Made by a program: the position numbers and the translations under genes
Source of the DNA: an uncultured Holophagaceae bacterium
GTDB taxonomy: Bacteria; Acidobacteriota; Holophagae; Holophagales; Holophagaceae
DNA: 8,241 nt
NCBI GenBank assembly: GCA_903876615.1
Contig: CAIRAS010000310.1
Coordinates: 1-8,241 of the forward strand
Direction: 5' to 3'
The notes under the pieces: generated by a model
Databases searched by the model: none
Seen by the model: only the letters and a program-made list of their open reading frames with translations
What the model was told of the DNA's origin: nothing
Shown: piece after piece, positions 1 to 7,008 of the stretch
Layout: the number at the start of each line of letters is the position of its first letter
Position numbering within the stretch: position 1 is the stretch's first letter

Positions 1-31
1 CCATTAACCCATTCACTGGCGAGGTGCAGCC

Positions 32-277
32 ATGCTCGACCAAGATCAGGTCCTTCACTCCATCCGCCTCTTCCTGGAGGACGCCGAGCCCTCTGCCCGG
101 GGGCTGCTGCGGGATCCCCAGGGCTCCCAGGTGGCGGACCTCCGGCGCACCGCCGACCGACTGGCGGCGGACCTGCTGAACGCCCTGGCGATCCTCCGGA
201 CGGTGCACACCACGGGCCGGGCCTTCGAGCTCCAGGGTCCCCTCCCGGCGAGGATGTGGGGGCGTCGGGAGGCCTAG
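32..277 (+). CDS. Small hypothetical protein (81 aa)
   Basis: I do not recognise this protein. The ATG is preceded by GAGGTG at 21-26, five bases away, a good ribosome binding site. Third codon positions are strongly G/C, as in the accepted genes, which supports real coding. The product is soluble-looking, with no signal peptide or membrane segment. Residues 1-20 and about 34-57 look helical and amphipathic, with many Leu, Asp, Arg and Ala. The C-terminus is short and basic (WGRREA). It ends 76 bases before the substrate-binding lipoprotein gene on the same strand, so it could be the first gene of that operon or the last gene of an operon starting left of the window. No function can be assigned. 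The alternative is a chance open frame in GC-rich DNA, but the ribosome binding site argues against that. Confidence 0.55.
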   Translation: MLDQDQVLHSIRLFLEDAEPSARGLLRDPQGSQVADLRRTADRLAADLLNALAILRTVHTTGRAFELQGPLPARMWGRREA

Positions 278-342
278 CGCCGGGGCCAGGCTGCTCCGGG
301 CTAAACCCCGAGTTCAACCAGAAAGGGGCTGTAGGCCCAATT

Positions 343-348
343 GAGGAG
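343..348 (+). promoter_or_regulatory. Ribosome binding site of the substrate-binding lipoprotein
   Basis: GAGGAG lies five bases before the ATG at 354. It selects that start over overlapping open frames in other phases that also cover this stretch, including one beginning at 341. Translation from 354 immediately gives a lipoprotein signal peptide, which agrees. Confidence 0.75.
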
Positions 349-353
349 TTGGC

Positions 354-1355
354 ATGCGCAAGACCTCCATGGCCCTCCTGGCCTTCGCGGTGCTCCTGGC
401 CCTGGCGGTCCTCCTGGGGTGCCGCAGGGACGGCACGGTCGGGCGGCCACCGGTGCGGGTCACCTTCGCCTGCACCACCCAGCCCCAGAGCACCCTCGTC
501 CATGTGGCCCGGGCCAAGGGCTACTTCCTGGCGGAGGGCCTGGAGGTGCAGGCCCAGATGCACACCTACGGGAAGGCCGCCCTCCAGTCCCTCCTGGAGG
601 GCAAAGCCGACTTTGCCACCGTGGCAGAAACCCCGGTGGTGTTTGCCGTGTTACGGGGCGAGCGCTTCTTTGTCATCGCCAACATCGAGTCCAGCAACCG
701 GAACAATGCCATCGTGGCCCGCAAGGACGCGGGCATCCAGGGGCCCCGCGACCTGAAGGGGAAGCGCATCGGCTTCACGCCCGGGACCACCTCGGACTTC
801 TTCCTGGACTCCCTCCTGACGGCCCAGGGCCTGCTTCGGAAGGACACCCGGCCCGTCCCCATGAAGCCGGAGGAGATGCAGGCCGCCATCCTGGGGGGGG
901 CCGTGGATGCCGTCTGCACCTGGAACTACCCCCTGGCCCAGATCCAGCAGGCGCTGGGGGCCAACGGGTTCATCCACTACGACCCGGAGATCTACACCGA
1001 GACCTTCAACGTCGCTGCGTCTGCCGGCATTGTGGATGGCCGCCCCGAGGTGGCCCACGGCCTGTTGCGGGCCCTGATCAAGGCCGAGGCCTTCGCGGTA
1101 GCCCGCCCCGCCGAGGCCCAGGCCATCGTGGCCACCGCCAGCGGCACCGAGCCCGCTCTGGTGGCGGCGGTATGGGACGCCTTTAACTACCGGGTTCGCT
1201 TCGACCAGACCCTGCTTATCACCCTGGAGGACGAGACCCGGTGGGCCATGCGGAACGGGCTCACCGACCAGAAGGCCATGCCCGATTTCCGCAAGCACAT
1301 CCATCTGGACACCCTCAGGGCCGTCAAACCCGAGGCGGTCTGGATGGGAAAGTAG
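354..1355 (+). CDS. NMT1/THI5/SsuA-type substrate-binding lipoprotein
   Basis: This is a 333-residue extracytoplasmic solute-binding protein of the NMT1/THI5-like (SsuA/TauA-related) class. Residues 1-22 form a lipoprotein signal peptide: basic MRK, a Leu/Ala-rich core, then lipobox LLGC with the acylated cysteine at C23. The mature part opens with a beta strand (VRVTFACTT). Next comes the family pattern of a helix before AKGYFLAEGLEV, then GKADFATVAETPVVFAVLRG, and DLKGKRIGFTPGTTSDFFLD in the middle of the chain. Length is normal for the family. Members bind small molecules such as sulfonates, nitrate, thiamine precursors, riboflavin or aromatic acids; the ligand here cannot be read from sequence. 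Usually the neighbours are an ABC ATPase and permease. Here neither is present, and the hybrid kinase gene starts only four bases after the stop codon. I infer a role as a periplasmic, membrane-anchored ligand receptor for that kinase. An orphan transport protein using a permease encoded elsewhere is the alternative. Confidence 0.9.
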   Translation: MRKTSMALLAFAVLLALAVLLGCRRDGTVGRPPVRVTFACTTQPQSTLVHVARAKGYFLAEGLEVQAQMHTYGKAALQSLLEGKADFATVAETPVVFAVLRGERFFVIANIESSNRNNAIVARKDAGIQGPRDLKGKRIGFTPGTTSDFFLDSLLTAQGLLRKDTRPVPMKPEEMQAAILGGAVDAVCTWNYPLAQIQQALGANGFIHYDPEIYTETFNVAASAGIVDGRPEVAHGLLRALIKAEAFAVARPAEAQAIVATASGTEPALVAAVWDAFNYRVRFDQTLLITLEDETRWAMRNGLTDQKAMPDFRKHIHLDTLRAVKPEAVWMGK

Positions 1356-1359
1356 GCCC

Positions 1360-4300
1360 ATGCGCATCACCGCCCGCCTGACCCTTGTCTCTGCCAGCGT
1401 GGCGGCGGCCCTGGGCGTGCTGCTGCCCCTCCTGGCCTGGTCCTTCCAGGAGTTCTCGGAAGCGCGGAGCAGCTTCCACCTGGCTCAGCAGATCAAGGTG
1501 GGCTTCCTGGAGCGCACCTCGTTCCGGGACCAGTACTTCCTCTACCGGGAAGCGCGCATGGAGGCCATGTGGGAGCACAACCGGGCCACGGCGGAGGGAC
1601 TGCTCCTGCAGGCCCAGGCCCAGTTCCGCCGCGAGCAGGAGCGGGAGATCCTCGCCCGCCTGCGCCGGGACATGGACGAGAATGCGGCCATCTTCCGCCG
1701 CATCGTCGGCAACTCGGCCATGCTCGAGGCCGCCGAGGACTCCCGACCGGCCTACGAGGAGCTCCACAAGCGGCTGGCCAGTCAGCTGCTTCTGAAAGCC
1801 GTAGCCGTTCACGATGCGGCCACGGCCCTGCAGGAGGCCAGCGGCCACCGCGTCGAGCAGACCTACCGCCACCTGGTGGTCATCGTGGGGCTGGTGTCAC
1901 TCCTGGTGGCCATCACCACCCTGATGGCCTCCACGATGATCGTGCGCATGATCCGGCGTCGCCTGGCCCCGCTGCACCGGGGCGTGAGAAGCATCGCCGA
2001 GGGCGACCTGGGGCACCGGATCGGCATGCAGGGCTCGGACGAGTTCTCCGAGCTGAGCCGGGACATCGATGCCATGGCGATGAAGCTGGAGGCATCCACC
2101 CATCAGCTGGGGGAGGAGATCTCCCAGCGGCTGCAGGCAACGGCCCAGAGGGAGGCCGACGCCCGCTTCCGCGCCTGGTTCGAGCTGCCCCTGGCGGGGG
2201 TCTGCATCACCTCCCCGGAAAAGGGCTGGCTGGCGGTCAACGACCACCTCTGCGGCCTGCTGGGCTACGAGCGGGAGGACCTGCAGGCCATGACCTGGGC
2301 GGACCTCACCCATCCCGAGGACCTGACGCTGGATCTGGTCCTGTTCGAGCGGGTGCTGCGGGGCGAGACCGAGGGCTATTCCCTGGAGAAGCGCTTCCTC
2401 CGCAAGGACGGCAGCGCCTTCCTTTCGGATTTAGGCGTGGGCTGCGTGCGGAAGGCCGACGGGTCCGTGGACTACTTCGTGGCCATGATCCAGGACATCA
2501 CCGAGCGCAAGGCGGCCGAGGCGGCCCTGCAGGCGCGCACCCTGGAGCTGGCGGAGCGGATCAAGGAGCTGGACTGCCTCTATGCCATCTCCAGGGCCGC
2601 CGAGGCCAGCGGGGATGACCTGGAGGGCCTGCTGCAGGCCACCGTGGACCTGTTGCCGGCCACCTGGCAGCACCCGTCCTTGGCCTGTGCCCGGGTCGTG
2701 GTGGAAGGAGAGACCTTCAGCACCCCTAACTACCGCCCCTGTCACTGGCAACTGGAGCAGCCGATCCTGGTGCGGGAGGTCCCGGTCGGCACCCTCGAGG
2801 TGGGCTACCTTGCCCTCCCGTACCCGGGGGAAGGCATCCCCTTCCTGGCCCAGGAAGAGCGCCTGCTGGAGGCTGTGGCCCAGCGCCTAGGGAAGGCCGT
2901 GGACAGGCTCCGGGCCCAGCGGGTCCTGCGCAGCCGGGATCAGCTCCACCGCATGCTGCTCCACACCGCCATGGACGGCTTCTGGCGGGTGGATCAGCAG
3001 GGCCGTCTCCTGGAGGTCAACGAGAGCTACTGCCGGATGAGCGGCTACACCAAGGAGGAGCTGCTCACCCTGGCTATCTCGGACCTGGAAGACGCCCAGT
3101 CGGTAGGGGCTATCGCCGACTACATCCAGCGGATCATGAGCGCGGGCGAGCTCCGCTTTGAGACCCGGCATCGGCGCAAGGATGGCAGCCTCTTCGATGT
3201 CGAGGTCAGCGTCCAGTACAGGCCTGAAGAGGGCGGTCGCTTCGTTGCCTTCCTCCGGGACATCACCCTGCGGAAGACTCAGGAGGCCGAGCGGGAGACC
3301 CTGACCGGCCTGCTGGCCATGATCCAGGCGCCGGATCGCTTCCAGGAGTGCCTCTTCAAGCTCACGGCCTCCCTGCAGGCCTGGTCCCGGTGCGGGGCCG
3401 TGGGCATCCGCCTGCGGGAAGGGGAGGACTTCCCCTATGTGGAGACCCGGGGCTTCCCGGCGACCTTTGTCCAGCTGGAGAACAGCCTCTGTGCCCGCGA
3501 CCCCCTTGGCCAGGTAAGGACCGACAGCCTCGGCCGCCCCGCGCTCGAGTGCATGTGTGGCAATGTCATATGTGGCCGGACCGATCCCAGCAAGTCCTTC
3601 TTCACCCCGCAGGGCAGCTTCTGGAGCAACTGTACCACGGAGCTCCTGGCCACCACCACCGATGAGGACCGCCAGACCCGTACGCGGAACCGGTGCAACG
3701 GAGAGGGGTACGAGTCCGTGGCCCTGATCCCGCTCCGGGTGGGCGGGGAGGCCTTCGGGCTGCTCCAGTTCAACGACCACCGGCCCGGCCGCTTCACGGC
3801 CGAGCTCATCGCCACCTTCGAGCGCATTGCCGACGGTCTGGCGGCCACCCTGGCCCGCCGGCACACCCTGGAGGCCCTCCGCGAGAGCGAGTACTTCTTC
3901 CGGGAATCCCAGCACGCCGCCCGGACCGGGTCCTACACCAACGACTTCGTGCGGGGCACCTGGAAGTCCTCCGAGGTGCTGGAGCAGATCTTCGGCATTG
4001 ACAGCTCCTACCCCAGGACCCTGCAGGGGTGGATGGACCTGGTGCATCCAGAGGACCGGCCCATGATGGATCGCCACCTGGCGGAAGAGGTTTTCTCCGG
4101 AGGCCGGGACTTCGACAAGCATTACCGGATCGTCCGGAGGGCTGATGGCGACATCCGGTGGGTCCATGGCCTGGGGGCCCTCCAGTTTGATGACCGGGGC
4201 AACCTCACCTCCATGACGGGGACCATCCGCGATGTGACTGATGAGAAGCAGGCGGAGGCGGCCTTCCTGGCCAGCGAGGCCCGCCTGCGCACCACCCTGG

Positions 4301-5775
4301 ATCAGATGGCGGAAGGGGCCGTGGTCCTGGGCTTCGACTGGACCTACCGCTATGTCAACTCGGTGGCGGCAGGGCAGGAACGCCGGGACCTTGAGAGCCT
4401 CCTCGGCCGGACCCTGCTGGACCTCCACCCTGGCTTCGAGCAGACGGAGACCTTCCGGCGCTACCGGGCCTGCATGGAGGACCGCCTCCCGCAGTCCTTC
4501 GAGGGGGAGCGGCAGTTCCCGGACGGCAGCCAGGGTTGGTACCGCTTCAATGTCTATCCAGCAGTGGAAGGAATTTTTGTCCTCAGCCTGGACATCTCGG
4601 AGCTGAAGCAGGGAGAGGAGGCGCGCCATCACCTGGAAGGCCAGATCCAGAAGTCCCTGCAGCTGGAAAGCCTCGGCTGCCTGGCGGGGGGCGTGGCCCA
4701 CGACATGAACAACGTGCTGGCCGCCATCCTTGGCATGGCCTCGGCCAATGTAGAGGCGCAGCCCGAAGACAGCCGCCCCCGTAAGGCCTTCCAGACCATT
4801 ATCAGCGCCGCTGAACGGGGTGGGAAAATGGTCAAGGCCCTGCTCAACTTCGCCCGCCAGAGTCCCGCGGAGGAACGGGAAATGAACCTGAATGAGCTGC
4901 TCCAGGAGGAGGTCCAGCTACTCTCCCACACCACTCTGGCCAAGGTGAGCCTGGAGGTCGCCCTGGCTCCGGACCTGCGCTTGATCTCGGGGGATCCCTC
5001 CGCCCTCTCCCACGCGGTCATGAACCTCTGCGTCAATGCCGTGGACGCCATGCCTGATGACGGCACCCTCACGCTGAGAACCCGGAATGTAGACAACGAC
5101 TGGGTCGAGCTGGAGGTGGAGGACACGGGCTGTGGGATGTCCCCGGAAGTGCTGGAACGGGCCATGGACCCCTTCTTCACCACCAAGGGCGTCGGCAAGG
5201 GCACCGGCCTAGGCCTGTCCCTGGCCCACAGCACGGTCATGGCCCACCAAGGGCAGATGCAGATCCGCAGCGAACCAGGGGGGGGCACCTGCGTGAGCCT
5301 GCGCTTCCCGGCCGGCAGGACGGTGGGCAGACCAGCCGTCCCCGTGTCCACCCCCGGGCTGGCACCCCAGGGGAAGCCCCTGCGGGTGCTGCTGGTGGAC
5401 GATGATGACTTGGCCCGGATCGCCATCGAGCTGGTGCTGCAGGTCCTGGGGCACCAGACGATCACGGTGGAGAGCGGGGAAGAGGCCCTCTCCAGGCTCC
5501 AGGCCGGCTTCCAGCCTGAGTTGGTGATCCTGGACATGAACATGCCGGGGCTGGGTGGGCGCGGGACACTCCCCCAGCTGCGCCGCCTGCTACCAGCAGT
5601 GCCCATCCTGCTGGCCACGGGTCGGGCGGATCAGAGCGCCCTGGATCTCGTGGAAGCTTATCCCGGCGTGACACTGCTGCCGAAGCCCTTTGGGATTGAG
5701 GAGCTGCGGACCTGCCTGGTGCGCCCCATACAAGGGGGAAAGAACCCCTCGGCCGGGTTACTCGGTCTGACCTGA
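1360..5775 (+). CDS. Membrane hybrid sensor histidine kinase (HAMP, 4 PAS, 2 GAF, HisKA, HATPase, receiver)
   Basis: This 1471-residue hybrid kinase senses signals, autophosphorylates on histidine and passes phosphate to its own receiver. Domains by residue, boundaries approximate: membrane segment 7-29; helical extracytoplasmic domain 30-170; membrane segment 171-195; HAMP 196-248 (P204, AEGDL at 213-217); PAS/PAC 268-390 ending DITERK; GAF-like 398-518 starting ERIKELDCLYAIS; PAS/PAC 528-645; Cys-rich GAF-like 660-838; PAS/PAC 842-965 (HPEDR); PAS 973-1085; HisKA around 1098-1168 with H1114 in GGVAHDMNN; HATPase around 1205-1312 with N1222 and N1226, DTGCGM 1255-1260, PFFTTK 1271-1276 and GKGTGLGLS 1279-1287; receiver around 1342-1455 with acidic D1347-D1350, phosphoacceptor D1392, T1420 and K1442. 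All catalytic residues are present, so it should be active. There is no DNA-binding or HPt domain, so output must pass through another protein not seen here. The start lies four bases after the lipoprotein stop, implying cotranscription and probable translational coupling. Ligands of the PAS and GAF domains are unknown. Confidence 0.96.
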   Translation: MRITARLTLVSASVAAALGVLLPLLAWSFQEFSEARSSFHLAQQIKVGFLERTSFRDQYFLYREARMEAMWEHNRATAEGLLLQAQAQFRREQEREILARLRRDMDENAAIFRRIVGNSAMLEAAEDSRPAYEELHKRLASQLLLKAVAVHDAATALQEASGHRVEQTYRHLVVIVGLVSLLVAITTLMASTMIVRMIRRRLAPLHRGVRSIAEGDLGHRIGMQGSDEFSELSRDIDAMAMKLEASTHQLGEEISQRLQATAQREADARFRAWFELPLAGVCITSPEKGWLAVNDHLCGLLGYEREDLQAMTWADLTHPEDLTLDLVLFERVLRGETEGYSLEKRFLRKDGSAFLSDLGVGCVRKADGSVDYFVAMIQDITERKAAEAALQARTLELAERIKELDCLYAISRAAEASGDDLEGLLQATVDLLPATWQHPSLACARVVVEGETFSTPNYRPCHWQLEQPILVREVPVGTLEVGYLALPYPGEGIPFLAQEERLLEAVAQRLGKAVDRLRAQRVLRSRDQLHRMLLHTAMDGFWRVDQQGRLLEVNESYCRMSGYTKEELLTLAISDLEDAQSVGAIADYIQRIMSAGELRFETRHRRKDGSLFDVEVSVQYRPEEGGRFVAFLRDITLRKTQEAERETLTGLLAMIQAPDRFQECLFKLTASLQAWSRCGAVGIRLREGEDFPYVETRGFPATFVQLENSLCARDPLGQVRTDSLGRPALECMCGNVICGRTDPSKSFFTPQGSFWSNCTTELLATTTDEDRQTRTRNRCNGEGYESVALIPLRVGGEAFGLLQFNDHRPGRFTAELIATFERIADGLAATLARRHTLEALRESEYFFRESQHAARTGSYTNDFVRGTWKSSEVLEQIFGIDSSYPRTLQGWMDLVHPEDRPMMDRHLAEEVFSGGRDFDKHYRIVRRADGDIRWVHGLGALQFDDRGNLTSMTGTIRDVTDEKQAEAAFLASEARLRTTLDQMAEGAVVLGFDWTYRYVNSVAAGQERRDLESLLGRTLLDLHPGFEQTETFRRYRACMEDRLPQSFEGERQFPDGSQGWYRFNVYPAVEGIFVLSLDISELKQGEEARHHLEGQIQKSLQLESLGCLAGGVAHDMNNVLAAILGMASANVEAQPEDSRPRKAFQTIISAAERGGKMVKALLNFARQSPAEEREMNLNELLQEEVQLLSHTTLAKVSLEVALAPDLRLISGDPSALSHAVMNLCVNAVDAMPDDGTLTLRTRNVDNDWVELEVEDTGCGMSPEVLERAMDPFFTTKGVGKGTGLGLSLAHSTVMAHQGQMQIRSEPGGGTCVSLRFPAGRTVGRPAVPVSTPGLAPQGKPLRVLLVDDDDLARIAIELVLQVLGHQTITVESGEEALSRLQAGFQPELVILDMNMPGLGGRGTLPQLRRLLPAVPILLATGRADQSALDLVEAYPGVTLLPKPFGIEELRTCLVRPIQGGKNPSAGLLGLT

Positions 5776-5980
5776 TTCAAGGCGGGCCGCACCCCCACCC
5801 TCTTCGGCTTCAGTCCCACCCGTTGCTGCCTGCATGACCTGGTGGGGGAACCCCATGTGGTGAAGGTAAGTTAAGGTCCATTCGGCAGCGTGCAAGCGGC
5901 CTGGGGCACCCTCGGACCTAACCTGCCGACGGCTCTGATAGGCTGGGTCAACCTGCCAAGAAGCACGCGATGGAGCCACC
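5776..5980. other. 205-base intergenic gap with short inverted repeats
   Basis: No accepted gene lies here. Two inverted repeats are visible. CCCCCACC at 5792-5799 pairs with GGTGGGGG at 5841-5848, and TCGGCAG at 5882-5888 pairs with CTGCCGA at 5923-5929. A small TGGGG-GAA-CCCCA hairpin sits at about 5844-5856. None is followed by a T-run, so I do not call a terminator for the kinase gene. No convincing -35/-10 or sigma-54 promoter was found by eye, although the promoter of the thioesterase gene most likely lies here. The - strand carries a doubtful 45-residue open frame, described in the findings. Confidence 0.45.
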
Positions 5981-6412
5981 ATGGGTGAGATCAACCAAGC
6001 CGAAGTCGAGCGGATCTTCCTGTCCGCGCCCTTCATCCGCGACCTGGGCGCGAAGCTGGTCGCCGTCGCCCCCGGGGAGTGCCGCTCGTCCCTGACCTTG
6101 GAAGCTCGCCACCTCCAGCAGGATGGCTACGTGCATGCCGGCGTCCAGGCCACCCTCGCGGACCACACGGCGGGCGCCGCCGGCGCCACCCTGATCGAGC
6201 CCGGCCAGTTCGTGCTCTCCGCCGAGTTCAAGATCAACCTGCTCCGGCCGGCCAAGGGCAGCCTGCTCACCTGCTCGGCCAAGGTCCTCAAGTCTGGGTC
6301 CGCGCTGACGGTGGTGGAGTCCGAGGTCTACTGCGGTCCGGCCGAGGACCTGCGCCTGGTGTCCAAGGCCACGGTGACCCTCGCGATCCTCACGCCGCGC
6401 GCCGGCAAGTGA
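5981..6412 (+). CDS. PaaI-family hotdog-fold thioesterase
   Basis: This 143-residue protein has the length and pattern of a PaaI-type acyl-CoA thioesterase, a small cytoplasmic hotdog enzyme that hydrolyses acyl- or aryl-CoA thioesters to free acid and CoA. The hotdog helix reads DGYVHAGVQATLADHTAG at 48-65. H52, G54 and D61 sit where the family HGG...LAD motif has its catalytic and structural residues; the first G of HGG is A53. It is followed by the strand segments EFKINLLRPAKG, SALTVVESEVY and LVSKATVTLAIL, typical of the sheet. The ATG is preceded by GGAG at 5972-5975, five bases away. An ATG on the same strand at 5854 is in another context and not used. The substrate is unknown. The convergent glutaryl-CoA dehydrogenase-like gene makes acyl-CoA catabolism plausible, but it is not in the same operon. 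A GNAT gene follows 50 bases downstream. Confidence 0.9.
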   Translation: MGEINQAEVERIFLSAPFIRDLGAKLVAVAPGECRSSLTLEARHLQQDGYVHAGVQATLADHTAGAAGATLIEPGQFVLSAEFKINLLRPAKGSLLTCSAKVLKSGSALTVVESEVYCGPAEDLRLVSKATVTLAILTPRAGK

Positions 6413-6450
6413 GTCAGCGACCTCTTCTTGTGCCTGCCCCTGGCACTCCC

Positions 6451-6456
6451 TGGAGG
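6451..6456 (+). promoter_or_regulatory. Ribosome binding site deciding the GNAT start
   Basis: TGGAGG lies six bases before the ATG at 6463. The reading frame stays open upstream to 6079, inside the thioesterase gene, but the upstream part has arginine- and proline-rich shadow composition and no family match. The conserved GNAT fold begins at MPIIRQAELRDA, which this site serves. Confidence 0.8.
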
Positions 6457-6462
6457 CTTCCC

Positions 6463-6981
6463 ATGCCGATCATCAGACAAGCGGAGCTGCGCGATGCGGC
6501 CCCCCTCGCGGCCCTGGCTGAGCAGACCTTCCGGGAGACCTTCGAAGCAGTGAACACCCCGGAGGACATGGCCCTGCACTGCCGGGGGCACTACAGCGAG
6601 GCGCTCCAGAGCCAGGAGATCCTGGACCCCGGCCTGACCACCCTGGTCTGCGAGCACGACGGCCAGCTCGTCGCCTTCGCCCAGCTGCGGCGGGACCCGG
6701 CGCCCCCCTGCGTGTCGTCGGCACGGCCCCTGGAGATCCAGAGGCTCTATGTCGCCAGCGCCTGGCACGGCAAGGGCCTGGCCCAGGAGCTCATGCGCCG
6801 GTGCCTCGCCCAGGCCGAGGCGGAGGGCGCTGACCAGGTCTGGCTGGGCGTCTGGGAGCACAACCCCCGCGCCATCGCGTTCTACCGGAAGTTCGGCTTC
6901 CAGCAGGTCGGCGACCACGTCTTCCCTCTGGGCACCGACCCCCAGCGCGACCTCATCCTGGTCCGACCCGCGGTCGTTTGA
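6463..6981 (+). CDS. GNAT-family N-acetyltransferase, PaiA-like
   Basis: This 172-residue cytoplasmic acetyltransferase uses acetyl-CoA to acetylate an amine. It starts IIRQAELRDAAPLAALAEQTF, the usual first strand and helix. The acetyl-CoA pyrophosphate loop is HGKGLA at 102-107, preceded by the strand LEIQRLYV at 90-97. The C-terminal part holds WLGVWEHNPRAIAFYRKFGF at 127-146, with N134 and the likely general-acid tyrosine Y141. The ending, VGDHVFPLGTDPQRDLILV, resembles the PaiA polyamine acetyltransferase group. Polyamine acetylation is therefore a reasonable guess, but amino acids, antibiotics or protein N-termini cannot be excluded. The gene lies 50 bases after the thioesterase stop with its own ribosome binding site, so the two are probably cotranscribed. 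Its last codons form the left arm of a hairpin. Confidence 0.9.
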   Translation: MPIIRQAELRDAAPLAALAEQTFRETFEAVNTPEDMALHCRGHYSEALQSQEILDPGLTTLVCEHDGQLVAFAQLRRDPAPPCVSSARPLEIQRLYVASAWHGKGLAQELMRRCLAQAEAEGADQVWLGVWEHNPRAIAFYRKFGFQQVGDHVFPLGTDPQRDLILVRPAVV

Positions 6982-6994
6982 CCGCGGGCCGGAC
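6961..6994 (+). terminator. Hairpin overlapping the GNAT stop codon, possible terminator
   Basis: Arms 6961-6975 (GTCCGACCCGCGGTC) and 6980-6994 (GACCGCGGGCCGGAC) pair over 15 positions with one A/C mismatch, around a GTTT loop. The TGA stop at 6979-6981 spans the loop edge. TTTT follows at 7000-7003, five bases after the stem, so it is a weak intrinsic terminator candidate on the + strand. It could instead act as an mRNA 3'-end stabilising structure. Confidence 0.45.
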
Positions 6995-7008
6995 CAGGCT
7001 TTTCACCT

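Noticed and set aside
278..353. Possible riboswitch (for example thiamine type) before the NMT1/THI5-class gene
   Set aside because: The 76-base leader shows scattered GGGG/CCCC tracts but none of the conserved thiamine pyrophosphate riboswitch elements, and it is too short for most classes.
341..1186. + strand open frame of 281 codons overlapping the lipoprotein gene
   Set aside because: Its Gly/Pro/His/Arg-rich composition marks it as an out-of-frame shadow. The overlapping frame from 354 has a signal peptide and family motifs.
2887..4701. Long - strand open frame of 604 codons inside the kinase gene
   Set aside because: It lies wholly opposite the kinase, whose PAS and GAF motifs are continuous across it. 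The translation shows no recognisable domain and is a typical GC-rich shadow.
4629..5618. - strand open frame of 329 codons opposite the catalytic core
   Set aside because: The + strand encodes clear HisKA, HATPase and receiver motifs here. The antisense product is Ser/Arg/Pro-rich with no family pattern.
5920..5957. Direct repeat AACCTGCC at 5920-5927 and 5950-5957, as operator or attachment site
   Set aside because: Only eight bases, two copies, no mobile gene or regulator nearby; chance is the simpler explanation.
6079..6462. N-terminal extension of the GNAT protein into the thioesterase gene
   Set aside because: The extension has low-complexity shadow composition. A ribosome binding site and the first conserved GNAT strand both point to the ATG at 6463.
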